Notes under the pieces: model-generated
The model's database searches: none
What the model saw: the letters and a program-made list of their open reading frames with translations, nothing else
Told to the model about the DNA's origin: nothing
Made by a program: the position numbers and the translations under genes
Assembly: GCF_040958095.1 (NCBI RefSeq)
Contig: NC_091214.1
Coordinates: 7,425,600 to 7,489,599 of the forward strand
Source of the DNA: Procambarus clarkii
Taxonomy: Eukaryota; Arthropoda; Malacostraca; Decapoda; Cambaridae
Reading direction: 5' to 3'
DNA length: 64,000 bases
Shown here: in pieces, positions 54,266 through 64,000 of the stretch
How positions within the stretch are numbered: position 1 is the first letter of the stretch
Layout: each line of letters starts with the position of its first letter

Positions 54266-55370
54266 AGCTATACGTCGAAAATAACCAATATAATTTAGTT
54301 TACTATAAAAAGTCCTTTTGCTTTCAATATTTTTTACTCTTTGAAAACGAATATTATTTCAAAGTAATTATATAAAATTATACGGTGTTAAAGTTAAGTA
54401 TGATAAAAGTAAAAAATATAATATATAACTATAACAGTAATTGCAAACGTTTTATTGTTTACTAAAAAGTCTATAATAATCTTACAAACATTTGTTGTGA
54501 ATTTTTATAATAACATTTATTTCATTAAAAAATGAGTTCCGCGGTAAGACTTTACGTTGATTCTTCATTAGTAAAATTTTTGAAACAAAATATATAGATT
54601 ATAATACCAAAGATCTAGAAGTCAAGGGAGACATCTCCTGTCACACAGGGTGCAGTCGCACCTCCACAGATCTCCAGTATCAGCTCTTGATACTGCTAAT
54701 GGCTCAAAAAGAGACACCACTCACGGGCTATTCATGGCCGTGCCACCTCTTGGGTGGCTTAATGTTCTATCAATCAATCTTCTAGAAGTCAAGGTTACAA
54801 GGCTATCGTCGTCTAATCACCTCGTCTTCTTGCGAAGAATGTCGCTTTTCGCACATACCAATTAGCTTAGGACGGAAATTGTCGTACCTGAAATGGAAGC
54901 GGCTCGCGAATGTGAAGAACTGTCCCGTTTTCTGTCGTGGGTCCTCTGGTAGGTTAGGATAGGACACCAATTTCACCGTTTTCAAGACGTTGGGAAGCCT
55001 TAGAAGGACGGGCTGCTGCAACACCTCCAGCGGGACGTAAATTTTCCTCATTTTTTTTTTTTTGGAGGGGGGAGAGTGGGGATGTTTGTTTAAAAGTAAA
55101 TTACCTTACGTATATTAAAACAGCTCTGGGGTCTGAAGGCTTACAATAACCATTGACGCAGTTGGTGTTGGCAACACATCGCGGGGGGTGGAGGGGGACA
55201 CTCAAAACACAAACACTCGCAGATACAAGAACAATTTTCAGTTAAATTGTTCTCAAATTCCTAATTTAATTCTGAAACTTCTGCAAATTCCACCCTTACT
55301 GAGGTAACATGGGACCTGCTCCCAGAATGTCGGGGAACTCTCTCACTCCCATGTTCTCGCGTTACACTCC
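54266..55370 (+). repeat. Complex repeat unit 7: AT spacer, short retroposon, R1, spacer A
   Basis: Landmark at 54284, AT spacer to 54620, short retroposon at 54626-54780 (family of 46640), R1 54785-55190 (TGTCCCGTTTTCTGTCGTGG at 54919), poly-G, spacer A to the seed CTCCCATGTTCTCGCGTTAC. Confidence 0.85.
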
Positions 55371-55655
55371 CAGGTGAACAGCATGGGTCCCATAAGCACA
55401 ATCGGAGAACACTGTATAAACATCAAAAGTCCACGGATGTTCAACATCCTCCCAGCGAGTATAGGAAATATTGCCGGAACAACTGTGGACATCTTGAAGA
55501 GAAAACTAGATAGTTTTCTCCACGAAGTGTCGGACCACCGGATTTTGGTGGATATGTGGGCCTGCTCACCGCTCCAAGCAACAGCCTAGTGGACCAAGCT
55601 CACACAAGTCTGGCCGGACTTGGGGAGTAAAAGAATTCCCAGAACTCCATCAATC
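55371..55655 (+). pseudogene. 3'-terminal LINE fragment
   Basis: GGTGAACAGCATGGGTCCCA to CAGAACTCCATCAATCAG. Residues such as NILPASIGNIAGTTVDIL and KRKLDSFLHEV are legible, matching the end of a decapod LINE polymerase. No nested insertion. Confidence 0.65.
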
Positions 55656-56077
55656 AGATTCTCTTGCTACAGTCCCATGCTCGCTCGCTACGCTCCCATG
55701 TTCTCCTGCTACACTCCCAGGCTCTCTCGCTATGGTCCAACGTTCTCTTGCAATGCATCGTAAAAATAAATATAACTTAGTTTTCTGTAAAAAGTTATTT
55801 TTTTGTTTTTGTTTTTGGTTGGTGGGAGGGGTCCCCTCTATAAATAAGAATATTTTTTCAAGCTAACTATATATAAATATATAGTTGAGGGGGGGGCGCT
55901 CAAAACACACACACTCGCAGATACAAGAACGATTTTCAATTAAATTGTTCTCAAATTCCTATTTTAATTTCGAGACATTCCACCCTTACTGAGGTAACAT
56001 GGGACCTGCTCTCAGAATGTCGGGGAACTCTCTCACTCCCATGTTCTCGTGCTACGCTCCCAGGATCTCTTGCTATG
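55656..56077 (+). repeat. Complex repeat unit 8: short minisatellite, truncated spacer, spacer A, empty site
   Basis: Minisatellite remnants 55660-55757, AT spacer cut to about 130 bp, R1 absent, poly-G at 55884, spacer A 55895-56030, then seed CTCCCATGTTCTCGTGCTAC directly followed by GCTCCCAGGATCTCTTGCTA and TGCGTCGTAAA: the empty-site form without the LINE fragment. Confidence 0.85.
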
Positions 56078-57007
56078 CGTCGTAAAAAACAATATAATTT
56101 AGTTTGCTATTAAAAGTCAATTTTTGTCTATATTTTTTCTTCTTTAAATACGAACATAGCTTCTATATAGCATCTAATTAAACATATATATCTTGAAGTA
56201 AATCAACAAAATGATTTAAATTGTATTATATACTTTTAAAAAGAAATTACAAATATTTTATTGCTTATTGGATATTTCACAAACAATAATATAAATGTTT
56301 TTGTCTAAACTTTTTCTTAAAATTTATCTTTTCATATTATGAGCGCAGCAACATGCGTAACTTTTTCGCCATTACCTCATAATTTTGTAACAATAAATAT
56401 AGTATATATCAATAAAGATCATAAAGACGAGTGTAAATTGCTGTCGTCGTCTGATCTTCGATTTTTCTCTCGATGAACGTCGCTTCTGGCTCGTATGCGT
56501 TACATAAGGCCAAAAAATTTCCTACTAAAAAATTGAAGCGGTTCGCGAAAGTGACGTACTGTCCCGTTTTCTGTTATGGGTCCTCTGGTAGATTAGGAAT
56601 GGATTCTACGTCCATCGTTTTCTTGACGAGGGGAAGCCTTATGAGGACGGGCTGCTGCAACACCTCCAGCAGGAGGTTAATTTGGCCGACTTTTTTTTCT
56701 GGGGGGGAAGAGGAGCTTGTCTAAGAGGAAATTACCTTACGTATATTAAAACAGCTCTGGGGACTGAAGGCTTACATTAACCATTGACGTAGTTGCCGTT
56801 GGCAACACTACGCGGGGGGGGGGGGGGGGGAGACACTCAAAACACAAACACTCGCAGATGCAAGAACAATTTTCAATTAAATTGCTCTCAAATTCGTAAT
56901 TTAATTTTGAAACATCTTCAAATACCACCCCATACTGAGGTAACATGGGAACTGCTCTCGGAATGTCGGGGAACTCTCTCACTCCCATGTTCTCGCGCTA
57001 CGCTCCC
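56078..57007 (+). repeat. Complex repeat unit 9: AT spacer, R1, spacer A
   Basis: Landmark at 56090, R1 56455-56815 (TGTCCCGTTTTCTGTTATGG at 56560), poly-G at 56701 and 56814-56830, spacer A to 57000 with seed. Confidence 0.85.
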
Positions 57008-57315
57008 AGGTGAACAGCATGGGTGCCATAAGCACAATCAGAGAACACTGTATAAAAATCAGAGGTCCACGGTTGTTCAACATCCTCCCAGCGAGTATAA
57101 GAAATTTTGCCGGAACAACCTTGGACATCTTGAAGAGAAAACTAGATCTTTTCTTCAAAAAGTGCCGGACCAACCGGGCTGTGGTGGGTATGTGGGCCAG
57201 CGGGCCGCTCCAAGCAACAGCCTGGTGGACCAAGCTCTCACGTGTCAAGCCTGTCCTCGGCCGGTCTTGGGGAGAAGCACTCACAGAACCCCATCAAGTA
57301 GGTATCAGGCAGACA
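57008..57315 (+). pseudogene. 3'-terminal LINE fragment
   Basis: The best-preserved copy: NILPASIRNFAGTTLDILKR, then KLDLFFKKC in one frame and VPDQP/SNSLVDQ-like residues in another. Non-functional remnant. Confidence 0.65.
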
Positions 57316-57785
57316 CTCTTGCTACGCTCTCAGGCTCTCTGGCTACACTCCCAGGCTCTCAGGCTATGCGCCGTAAATAAACAATATAATTTAGTTTGCT
57401 ATAAAAACTAATTTTTTCTATGTTTTTTCCTCTTTAAATAAGAATAGTGATTCAGGCTAATTGTGTATAATTATATGCTATATAAGAGTTTAATAGTAAA
57501 CGGATAAAAATTTAATTATAAACATTTAAGAGATTCTTTAAACACTATATTGGTTTTTAAATATTCTACAAACTGATAACACAAAAGATTCTGGTAAAAT
57601 GTTACAGTAATATTTATATATTTAAATAATAGATGCAACATAATATATCAGTGGAGGTGAATCTTCAGGGAAAATAATTTTTAAATTACATATACATATA
57701 TAAATTTACAAATAGCATAAATTACTAAACATCTTAAAGACAAGGCTAAAAGGCTATCGTCGTCTGATCACCTTGTCTTCTTTCG
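57316..57785 (+). repeat. Complex repeat unit 10: short minisatellite and AT spacer
   Basis: CTCTGGCTACACTCCCAGGC (two units) to 57368, landmark at 57386, AT spacer to 57740. Confidence 0.8.
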
Positions 57786-58008
57786 AAAGCTGTCGAAAGA
57801 AGACCCGTATCAGAAAACGGGAGAGTACTTCACTTTCCCGACCCGCTTCCATTTTGTAGTAAAATCATTTCTGGCCTAAAGTAACACATACGACTCGGCC
57901 AGCAACGTTTCACCAATGATGTGGTGATGGTGGTTGTGTCACAATTGGGCTCGTCGTGTGTATTACCTTAGGCCAGAAATTATCTTATTACAAAATGGAA
58001 GCGGGTCG
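57786..58008. repeat. Inverted and direct R1 fragments around a fold-back
   Basis: TCTTCTTTCGAAAGCTGTCGAAAGAAGA at 57776-57803 is a fold-back point (written in parts in the finding). 57804-57895 is R1 in reverse orientation (TCAGAAAACGGGAGAG, CTTTCCCGACCCGCTTCCAT). 57896-57960 is a scrap of the R2 SINE; 57965-58008 returns to direct R1 (AGGCCAGAAATTATCTTATT). Confidence 0.75.
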
Positions 58009-58250
58009 TGAAAGTCGGTCGGCCGAGTGGACAGCACGCTGTACTTGTGATCCTGTGGACCTGGGTTCGATCCCAGGAGCCGGCGCGAGACATTGGGCAG
58101 AGTTTCTTTCACCCTATGCACCTGTTACCTAGCAGTAAAATAGGTACCTGGGTGTTAGCTGTCACGGGCTGCTTCCTGGGGGTGGAGTCCTGGTCGAGGA
58201 CCGGGCCGCGGGAACACTAAAAAGCCCCGAAATCATCTCAAGTATTAACC
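58009..58250 (+). mobile_element. tRNA-derived SINE, full-length-looking
   Basis: Head GTCGGTCGGCCGAGTGGACA with B box GGGTTCGATCCCAGG (tRNA-Ser/Leu-like), then GACATTGGGCAGAGTTTCTT, TAGCAGTAAAATAGGTACCT, GCTGTCACGGGCTGCTTCCT, GGTCGAGGACCGGGCCGCGG and AAAGCCCCGAAATCATCTCA. Shares its body with 32309-32511 but has another tRNA head. Confidence 0.85.
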
Positions 58251-58500
58251 TCAAGATAGGTACACCCAGGAACACAGGTTCGAACCCTCCTCACGATTCC
58301 TGCTCATTTTCTCACCGACACTGACAGTGGCGAGACCAAAGAGCCAAAGCTCAATCCCCGCAAGCACAACTAGGTGAGTACATCCCATTATTGTATTTCT
58401 TGGTCCAATAAGAATAAGAATATTAATAATTAATAATTCATAATAATTTGATGATTGCCGTTGATAAATATGAAAGCTGTCCTACGACATCGGGACGAGG
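58251..58500 (+). mobile_element. Second SINE and spacer
   Basis: GGAACACAGGTTCGAACCCT, GAGACCAAAGAGCCAAAGCT and CCCCGCAAGCACAACTAGGT to about 58385; then unassigned DNA similar to 50207-50270. Confidence 0.65.
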
Positions 58501-59096
58501 GGCCAGATTCACTAAGCAGTTACGCAAGCCTTTACGAACGAACGTCACCAACAGTTGATTGACAGTTGAGAGGCGGGCCGAAAGAGCAACGCTCAACCTC
58601 CGCAAGCACAACAACTAGGTGAAAAAATCTTTCCTCAATCGCCAAAGATTGAGGAAAGGTGTGTAGATTCCTAAGTGTTTGTGTAACTGATTCGTGAATC
58701 TGGCCCCTGGATTCACGAACCAGTTACGCAAGTACTTATGAACCTGAACATCTTTTGTACAATATCTGGCGGCTTTGTTTACATATATTTAACAGTGTAC
58801 AATGAGCTGCGAGGCGTCAGGACGCTGTTTATAACAATAACAACGATTGCTTGGGAAGTTCCGACGCTCGTCAGCTTATTTAATGTCAACAAAGCCGCCA
58901 AAGATTGAGAAAGATGTATATAGAGTCGTAGGTAGTTGCGTAACTGCTTGTTCAATCCTGGCTCTTTAAGGAAGTTTGACTGGTCCTTGAGGCTATTAAT
59001 AATATATTTCAACAAATGCATAATATCAGATTACAGTGTTGCTCGTCTAGTAGGTACAGTATTTATGTATTTAAAAAATGTACTAGTTATTCTCAG
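58501..59096 (+). repeat. SINE/MITE/R3 block, copy 4, truncated by Tx1-like element
   Basis: MITE palindrome at 58670-58740, MITE to 58965, then R3 ending at TTATTCTCAGG, where other copies continue GTTGCTAGATAAGG. Confidence 0.85.
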
Positions 59097-59217
59097 GGGG
59101 GGATTGGCTGCTTGCTCGTTGCAGGGTGCGGTCACGGCGTTGGCGCTCTCTCAGTTGTTGGCTGACGTCTGGTGCGAGCAGGTCGCTGTTGTTGGTGTGT
59201 GGTGTGCCGGCTAGCCT

Positions 59218-60654
59218 GTGGGGGCTGCTGGCGTTATGGCGTCGTCGGTGACGCGGATTCGGAGGGTGGATTCCGCAGGATTGGAGATCTCGGCGGCTGC
59301 TAATTGGGCGTTGGTGGAAGTGACGCTTTTGGATGTTTTCCAGGTGGACCTGCACACTGTTTACGGCCTTGAGAAGATCTCTGACAAGCGTGTGGTGATC
59401 AAGTTCTCTGCCCCTGGTCCGTATCAGCGTTTTGTGAGTGATTTTGCTGGGCGTTCTCATCTGCTCCCGGGCTCTGCTGGTACTGTGGAGGTGTCGGACC
59501 GGTGTGTGGCGCCGACGTTTGTCAGCATCCATGGAGTTCCCTTGGACTTTCCCGAGGAGGTCCTTCGCACCTGCTTCTCTCGGTACGGTACTATATTCAC
59601 TCACCGTATAACCTGCCTCCGCTCAGGCCGCCTGTCGGGCTTGAGGACCAATGTGCGGACCCTTGGCATGCGCTTGACGCGTGATATTCCTTCTCAGGTC
59701 AAGTTCTACGGCTTTAACATGCGGGTTTTCTATGAGGATCAACCACGCACCTGTTTTCGGTGTGGTTTGCGAGGGCATCTTGCGGCCGGTTGCACTGCTT
59801 CCGGGATGGGGGAACCAGCTATCTTCCAGGAGGGTGATTTTCCCCCCTTGGGGGTTGGGGGGGCCAAGCCAGGAGGTGCAGAGACCGTGTTTGTCCCCCG
59901 CGGCCCCTCCTCGTTGTTGGTGCCTTCTGCTTCGACTGATCCTACTCCGGCTGTTCAGCAGTTTGGCCCACCTGGCTCGTTGGTGTCTGATGTGGCGCCC
60001 CTACTTCCTGTGCACGTCGTCACTGCGGAGGTTCATCGGGCTTCAGATGTTGCTGCCATGGAGACAGGTTCGTCTGTGGAAGCTGCTCCATCGTGTGTAG
60101 GTGGGAGTGACGATCCTGCAGGCCCTTCGTGTGGGGTTGCTCCTTCGTCTGGTGGCCGTTCATCCGACGTGGTTGCTGCTGCTCCGGAGGTGCTGCGGTC
60201 CTCTCGTGGCTCTAGAGGGCCTTCCCCGGTCGCGACGTCGGACCAGCCCCGTCGTAAGCGGGAGGCACGGGCGCGTTCCTCTGACAAAGGTCCTCCCATT
60301 AAGCGAGGGGGGTCTACGGCTGGAGCTGCTGTGGCGTGCGCCCCTCCTCCTCCTCCCTCTGGTGGCCTGATGCGGTCTGTTGCACCCGGGGCCCCCTCTG
60401 GGGGCAGTGACGCCCCAGGAGCAGTTGCGGTTGATCAGTGGGTGGTGTCCTCTGGTGTGGAAGGTCCTGGACGGGATGCGCTGACGTTGAAGTTTACAAA
60501 GTCTACAAAGAGTGCGAGCGCCGACGTTCCTGTGGGGCCCTCCTCTGCAGGGTTGCCAGATGGTGCGCCTACTGTTCCTACTGCCTCCCATGTGGGGGGC
60601 TCTGCTCCACCTACGGGGGCTGTGGGGTTGGTGGGGTCCTCATTGCCTTTCTGA
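59218..60654 (+). CDS. ORF1, CCHC zinc-knuckle RNA-binding protein of the Tx1-like element
   Basis: 478 residues from ATG 59218; ATG 59236 (MASSVTRIRRV) is an equally good start. An N-terminal folded part with FVSIHGVPLDFPEEVLRTCF and RYGTIFTHRITCL looks like an RRM-like fold, followed by PSQVKFYGFNMRVFYEDQP, then the zinc knuckle CFRCGLRGHLAAGC at residues 179-192. The C-terminal 260 residues are Ser/Pro/Gly/Ala-rich and of low complexity. The order RRM-like domain then knuckle is that of Tx1/L1 relatives' ORF1. The frame is intact. The stop TGA (60652-60654) overlaps the ORF2 ATG (60654-60656). Confidence 0.8.
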   Translation: MGAAGVMASSVTRIRRVDSAGLEISAAANWALVEVTLLDVFQVDLHTVYGLEKISDKRVVIKFSAPGPYQRFVSDFAGRSHLLPGSAGTVEVSDRCVAPTFVSIHGVPLDFPEEVLRTCFSRYGTIFTHRITCLRSGRLSGLRTNVRTLGMRLTRDIPSQVKFYGFNMRVFYEDQPRTCFRCGLRGHLAAGCTASGMGEPAIFQEGDFPPLGVGGAKPGGAETVFVPRGPSSLLVPSASTDPTPAVQQFGPPGSLVSDVAPLLPVHVVTAEVHRASDVAAMETGSSVEAAPSCVGGSDDPAGPSCGVAPSSGGRSSDVVAAAPEVLRSSRGSRGPSPVATSDQPRRKREARARSSDKGPPIKRGGSTAGAAVACAPPPPPSGGLMRSVAPGAPSGGSDAPGAVAVDQWVVSSGVEGPGRDALTLKFTKSTKSASADVPVGPSSAGLPDGAPTVPTASHVGGSAPPTGAVGLVGSSLPF

Positions 60655-63600
60655 TGGCGCCCTCTATGACTTGTGCGACGCTGAATGTGCGTGGATTGTG
60701 TGACTTGGCTGTGCAGATGGGCTTGGTGGCTGTGCTTCGTGAGCAACGTGTAGATGTAGCCTTTATTCAGGAGCATAATGTGCGTGACTTGAGTGCTTTG
60801 TCTGGGTTGACTGATGATTTTCATGTAGTGCTTAATCCGCCGAGGATGTCCTTTGGGGGCACGCTGAGCTGTTCTCCCGGAGGGCGTCCATTTCCGTGCT
60901 TCACACGGAGATGGATGAAGATGGCCGGGTGTTGTTCGCTCGTGTGTGGTACCTCGGGGTGGAGATTCCCTTATTGACTGTGTATGCTCCTTCTGGCACG
61001 GCGCGTCGCAAGGAGAGGGAGGAGTTTTTCCAGGGTGGGCTGTTACACTTCTTGCGTCATGACACAAGGGACATGGTTTTTGGGGGCGATTTTAATGGTC
61101 ACTCTCGCACGGGATTGCAATAGTGCGCATCCGCAGAATGTTTCTCGGGCGTTGGTCTCCACCTTACAGAGTTATGGGTTTCGTGATGCTGCTCTCATGT
61201 TTGGGGGCGATTTGGAATTCACCTTTGCTGCGCGAGGGGCGTGTTCCAGGCTGGATCGTTTTTATGTTCATGGGCGGGAGGGCTCTGTTTTTGCGTTTCG
61301 TACGGTTCCTGTTGCCTTTTCTGATCATTGTTTGGTTGTGTTGCTGTTCATAGTCAGGTTCGTGTGGGGAGGGGTTGGTGGAAGTTGAATTGTCTGTTGT
61401 TGCGTTGTCCTTGGGTGCGTGAGGCGTTTCGTGGGTGGTGGGTGGGGCTTGTTGCTCGCAAGTGCGAGTTTTCGTCTGTGTTGGACTGGTGGGAGTGGTG
61501 CAAGGTGAAATGCAAGTCCTTTTTTGTTTTGTTGCGAGGCGTGAGGCGGCAGGGCGTTTTGGTTTGTTGCGCTTTCTTCAGGCGCAGTTGACTCGGTTGT
61601 ATGTGTTGCTAAATGGTGGGGCTGATTGTTTTGATGCAATTTCGGTGTGTAAGGCGCGCATTTGTGGTTTGCGGGAGGAGTTAGCAGAAGGGGTTCGGGT
61701 GCGGGCTCGTGTTGACGAGCGTGTGTCTGGTGAACGGCTTTCTCCTTTTCTTTTGCGGAAGGAGAAAGTCCTTCGGGACTCGGTTCTTTTCACCGGTCTC
61801 CAGCGTCCGGACGGTTCTGTTTTGTCTAACACGAATGGGGTCCTGTTGTATGTGCAGCAGGAATTGGGAGCGCTGTATGGGGAGGTAGGGGTGGATGAGG
61901 ATTTGGCTGCTTTCTTTTTGCATCACTGCTCACCTGGTTTGTCGGCTGCGGGTTGTTCCGCTTTGGTGAGGGACGTGTCGTCGGCTGAGCTCTGGGATGT
62001 AGTGCGGTCTTTCCGTTCCGGCAGAGTGCCTGGCTCGGATGGGCTCCCTGTGGAATTTTATGTAACTTTCTGGGATGTGATTGTGGAGGCTTTTTTGGAG
62101 GTGGTGCGATTTTGTTTCCTGACCTGTTCCTTACCCGCATCCCATTATGATGGGGTTGTGAGGTTGCTTCCGAAGCCAGGTGATTTGCGTTTTCTGTCGA
62201 ATTGGAGGCCGATCACCCTGTTAAATGTTGATTATAAGGTTGTCTCGAAGTTGCTGGCAGGTCGGTGTCGGGATGTTATTGATTCTGTGGTTTCGGTTGA
62301 GCAATTTTGTGGCATTCCGGGTAGGTCTTTGCTTCAGTGCAATGCTCTTTTACGTGATGTGCTTCTGTGTGCCTCTGAGCTTCGCCTACCTGCGGCGATG
62401 CTCAGCTTAGATTGGTCAAAAGCATTCGACCGTGTGTCGATGGGCTTTGTGCTGCAGGCTATGGAGAGGTTCGGGTTTCCTCCGTTGTTTCTTTCTTGGG
62501 TTCGTATGTTGTATGCCCGCTGTCATAGTCGTGTGTGCATTAATGGTTTTTTTAGTGCCCCTTTGCCGTTCGCCGCTCGGTGCGGCAAGGGTGTCCCTTA
62601 TCTATGCTCCTTTATGTTATTTTTCAGGAGCCTTTGTTTCGTGCGGTTAAGTCATGTGCTTTGGTGGTTCCTCCGAGGCTGCCTGCTGGTCTCTGTTTAC
62701 CGATCTGTGGGTATGCTGACGATACGGTTCTGTTTGTGGCGACCGATGGCTCTGTGGTTGCAGTTCAGGACCTTGTTCGGCGTTTTGAGCTGGCCACTGG
62801 GGCCCTTGTTAATAGGGATAAGTCCTGTCTGATGGGGCTGGGGAGCTGGACCTCCCATTCAGTGTGGGCGGGGTCGTGGTTTCCAGTGGTCAGGTCGCTT
62901 CGGGTTCTCGGAATTACTTGGTTTAGCTCGTATGCCCAATCCTTGGAGTGGAATTGGGATGCGGTGTCTCGGTCGGTTGAGGTGGCGGTTGGTTTGTTAT
63001 CCTCGCGTCCATTGACGGTTTATCAGCGGGCGATTTTTGTTACTAGCAAAGTTCTTTCGAGGGTGTGGTTTTTGGCTCAGTGCTTCCCCCTGGATCGGCG
63101 GCGTGCTCATAGGTTGGAGTGCAGAGTCTATCAGTATGTGTGGTGTGGGAAGTATCATCCGGTTCGTCGCTCCTCCATGGGTTTGCGGGTGGAGGAGGAG
63201 GGTGTTGGCATCCCTGATGTTTTTACCAAGGCATTGGCTTTGTTTTGGGTGTCGTTGCGTCAGTATTTGGGGGTGGGTGGGGGCCTCGGTGCGCTTGGGA
63301 TTTATTTTTGTTCAGTTCGGTTTATCTATTTGCTTGAGTTAGGGGCTGGGTGTGAGGTCGCCTTTTGTACACCTGCTGCGTATTCGTGGGCAGTTAGGAT
63401 TCTGCAGAAGCTCTGTCGTGTTCCTGGGTTTTTGTCCCTGTCGTGTCGGGGGGTTTATGGGGTTTTCCTTCGTCGTGTGAGCCATCGGGTTGAGGGTTAG
63501 TTTCCATGCTGGGATTGGGGGGGGATTTGGTCGGTCTTGGGTGGGCGGCATTTGGCTCCGCAGCAGCGGGAGTTTCTCTTTTGGATGCTGCACGAGTCCT

Positions 63601-64000
63601 TGCCGTCGAATGATCGTTTGTGTATGCTTGGGTTGTGTTCTTCCGCGACATGTGCACATTGTGGATTGATTGAGACGCAATTACATGTGTTTTATTTTTG
63701 TGAGAGGCTACAGGATTTAGTTGCTTGGTTGCGTGATGTGATTGCGGTGTTCTGTGGGCTCGGGTTTGAGGGGGATGTTTTACAGTTCCTGTTTCTTTCG
63801 TTTCCTCAGGGCTCCGGGCGGCTTCGGAACACTCTGAGTGTCTTGATTGTGGATTATGTGTTTTGTGTGTGGGTTGGGCGTTTGGAGGGCTATGGGGTTC
63901 GCCGGATTCTGGGTTGTCTGCGGGGGCGTTTGCGTTTCACATGGTGGTGGTTGCGGCGTGCTTTTCCGGTGAGGTTTGCTGATTGGTTCACTGACGCGTA
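60654..64000 (+). pseudogene. ORF2 (endonuclease-RT) of the Tx1-like element, frameshifted, runs off window
   Basis: Starts MAPSMTCATLNVRGLCDLAV with FIQEHNVRDL, the endonuclease N-terminus. Frame changes are needed near 60865 (then ISVLHTEMDEDGRVLFARVW, VYAPSG, FGGDFNGHS), 61115 (FGGDLEFTFAARGACSRLDR, FYVHG, AFSDHCLV), 61340 (GRGWWKLNCLLLRCPWVREA), 61510, 62580 and 63500. RT motifs lie at 62020-62760: RVPGSDGLPVEFY, FLSNWRPITLLNVDYKVVSK, MLSLDWSKAFDRV, RQGCPLSM and the catalytic GYADDTVLFV. The end reads SSATCAHCGLIETQLHVFYF+C, the Cys/His motif of L1/Tx1-type ORF2, and is still open at 64000. Six frame changes in 3.3 kb of otherwise open sequence suggest either decay by small indels or assembly errors. 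Confidence 0.8.

Larger units (their letters stand above)
59097..64000 (+). mobile_element. L1/Tx1-like non-LTR retrotransposon, continues past window
   Basis: GC-rich (TG- and GGT-rich) two-ORF LINE inserted in R3 after TTATTCTCAGG. The 5' UTR is only about 120-140 bases. ORF1 has a CCHC knuckle and ORF2 has endonuclease, RT and a C-terminal CX2C...HX5C motif but no RNase H. L1/Tx1 affiliation is inferred from the RT (GSDGLPVEFYVTFWDV, SLDWSKAFDRVSMGFVLQ, RQGCPLSMLLYVI). The composition is unlike all neighbours. The 3' end is outside the window. Confidence 0.85.

Noticed and set aside
58009..58082. A functional tRNA gene
   Set aside because: A and B boxes and a tRNA-like head are present, but it continues directly into a SINE body found elsewhere; the acceptor stem does not close.

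Overview
This is a eukaryotic, gene-poor, repeat-dominated window. The repeats are arthropod-like and suggest a decapod crustacean, probably a crayfish. Reasons for this inference are the AGGTTAGG-type motif inside a MITE, tRNA-derived SINEs of types I know from decapods, a terminal-repeat MITE beginning GTCGTACCTAG, a MITE with GATTCACGAAGCAGTTACGC termini, several families of non-LTR retrotransposons, and very long microsatellites. I see no bacterial genes, operons, rRNA or CRISPR arrays. Family and species assignments are from recognition, not from a search.

Layout. 1-5940 is a decayed two-ORF non-LTR element of the I type (gag-like ORF1 with zinc knuckles; ORF2 with endonuclease, reverse transcriptase and RNase H). 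5.9-8.4 kb holds one copy each of three repeat blocks, here named R1, R2 and R3, that recur later. 9.5-10.7 kb is a giant (AG)n array. 11.4-23.3 kb is a graveyard of non-LTR fragments, including an RNase H fragment joined to an unrelated endonuclease-RT element, with an intact-looking MITE at 13236-13577. The same interval has three short spliced-exon candidates on the minus strand (19317-19396, 14632-14774, 13834-13940). 25351-30960 is a very young LTR retrotransposon of the BEL/Pao type, with LTRs that look identical, a 5-bp target duplication and an intact gag-protease ORF but no room for RT or integrase.

31.3-58 kb is the most unusual part. A 21-bp minisatellite (consensus CTCCCAGGCTCTCTCGCTAC plus A) has expanded at least four times (31309-32308, 33453-34200, 38899-40240, 51969-53154), with smaller seeds elsewhere. 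The seeds belong to a longer repeat unit of about 1.3-1.9 kb (minisatellite, AT-rich spacer, R1, poly-G, spacer, minisatellite) that recurs about ten times in one orientation. Some units carry an inserted 3' end of a non-LTR retrotransposon, others are empty at that site, and one contains a PIF/Harbinger-type DNA transposon with a MADF-domain ORF. A convincing terminal coding exon of a cellular gene lies on the minus strand at 33221-33415, between two minisatellite arrays.

59097 to the window end is a GC-rich L1/Tx1-like non-LTR element inserted into an R3 repeat. It has an intact ORF1, an ORF1/ORF2 TGATG overlap and a frameshifted ORF2 that runs off the window.

All retrotransposon RT-ORFs are broken. 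The only clearly open protein genes are the BEL/Pao gag ORF, the Tx1-like ORF1 and the small MADF ORF. Long apparent ORFs in the microsatellites and minisatellites are artefacts of repeat units without stop codons.
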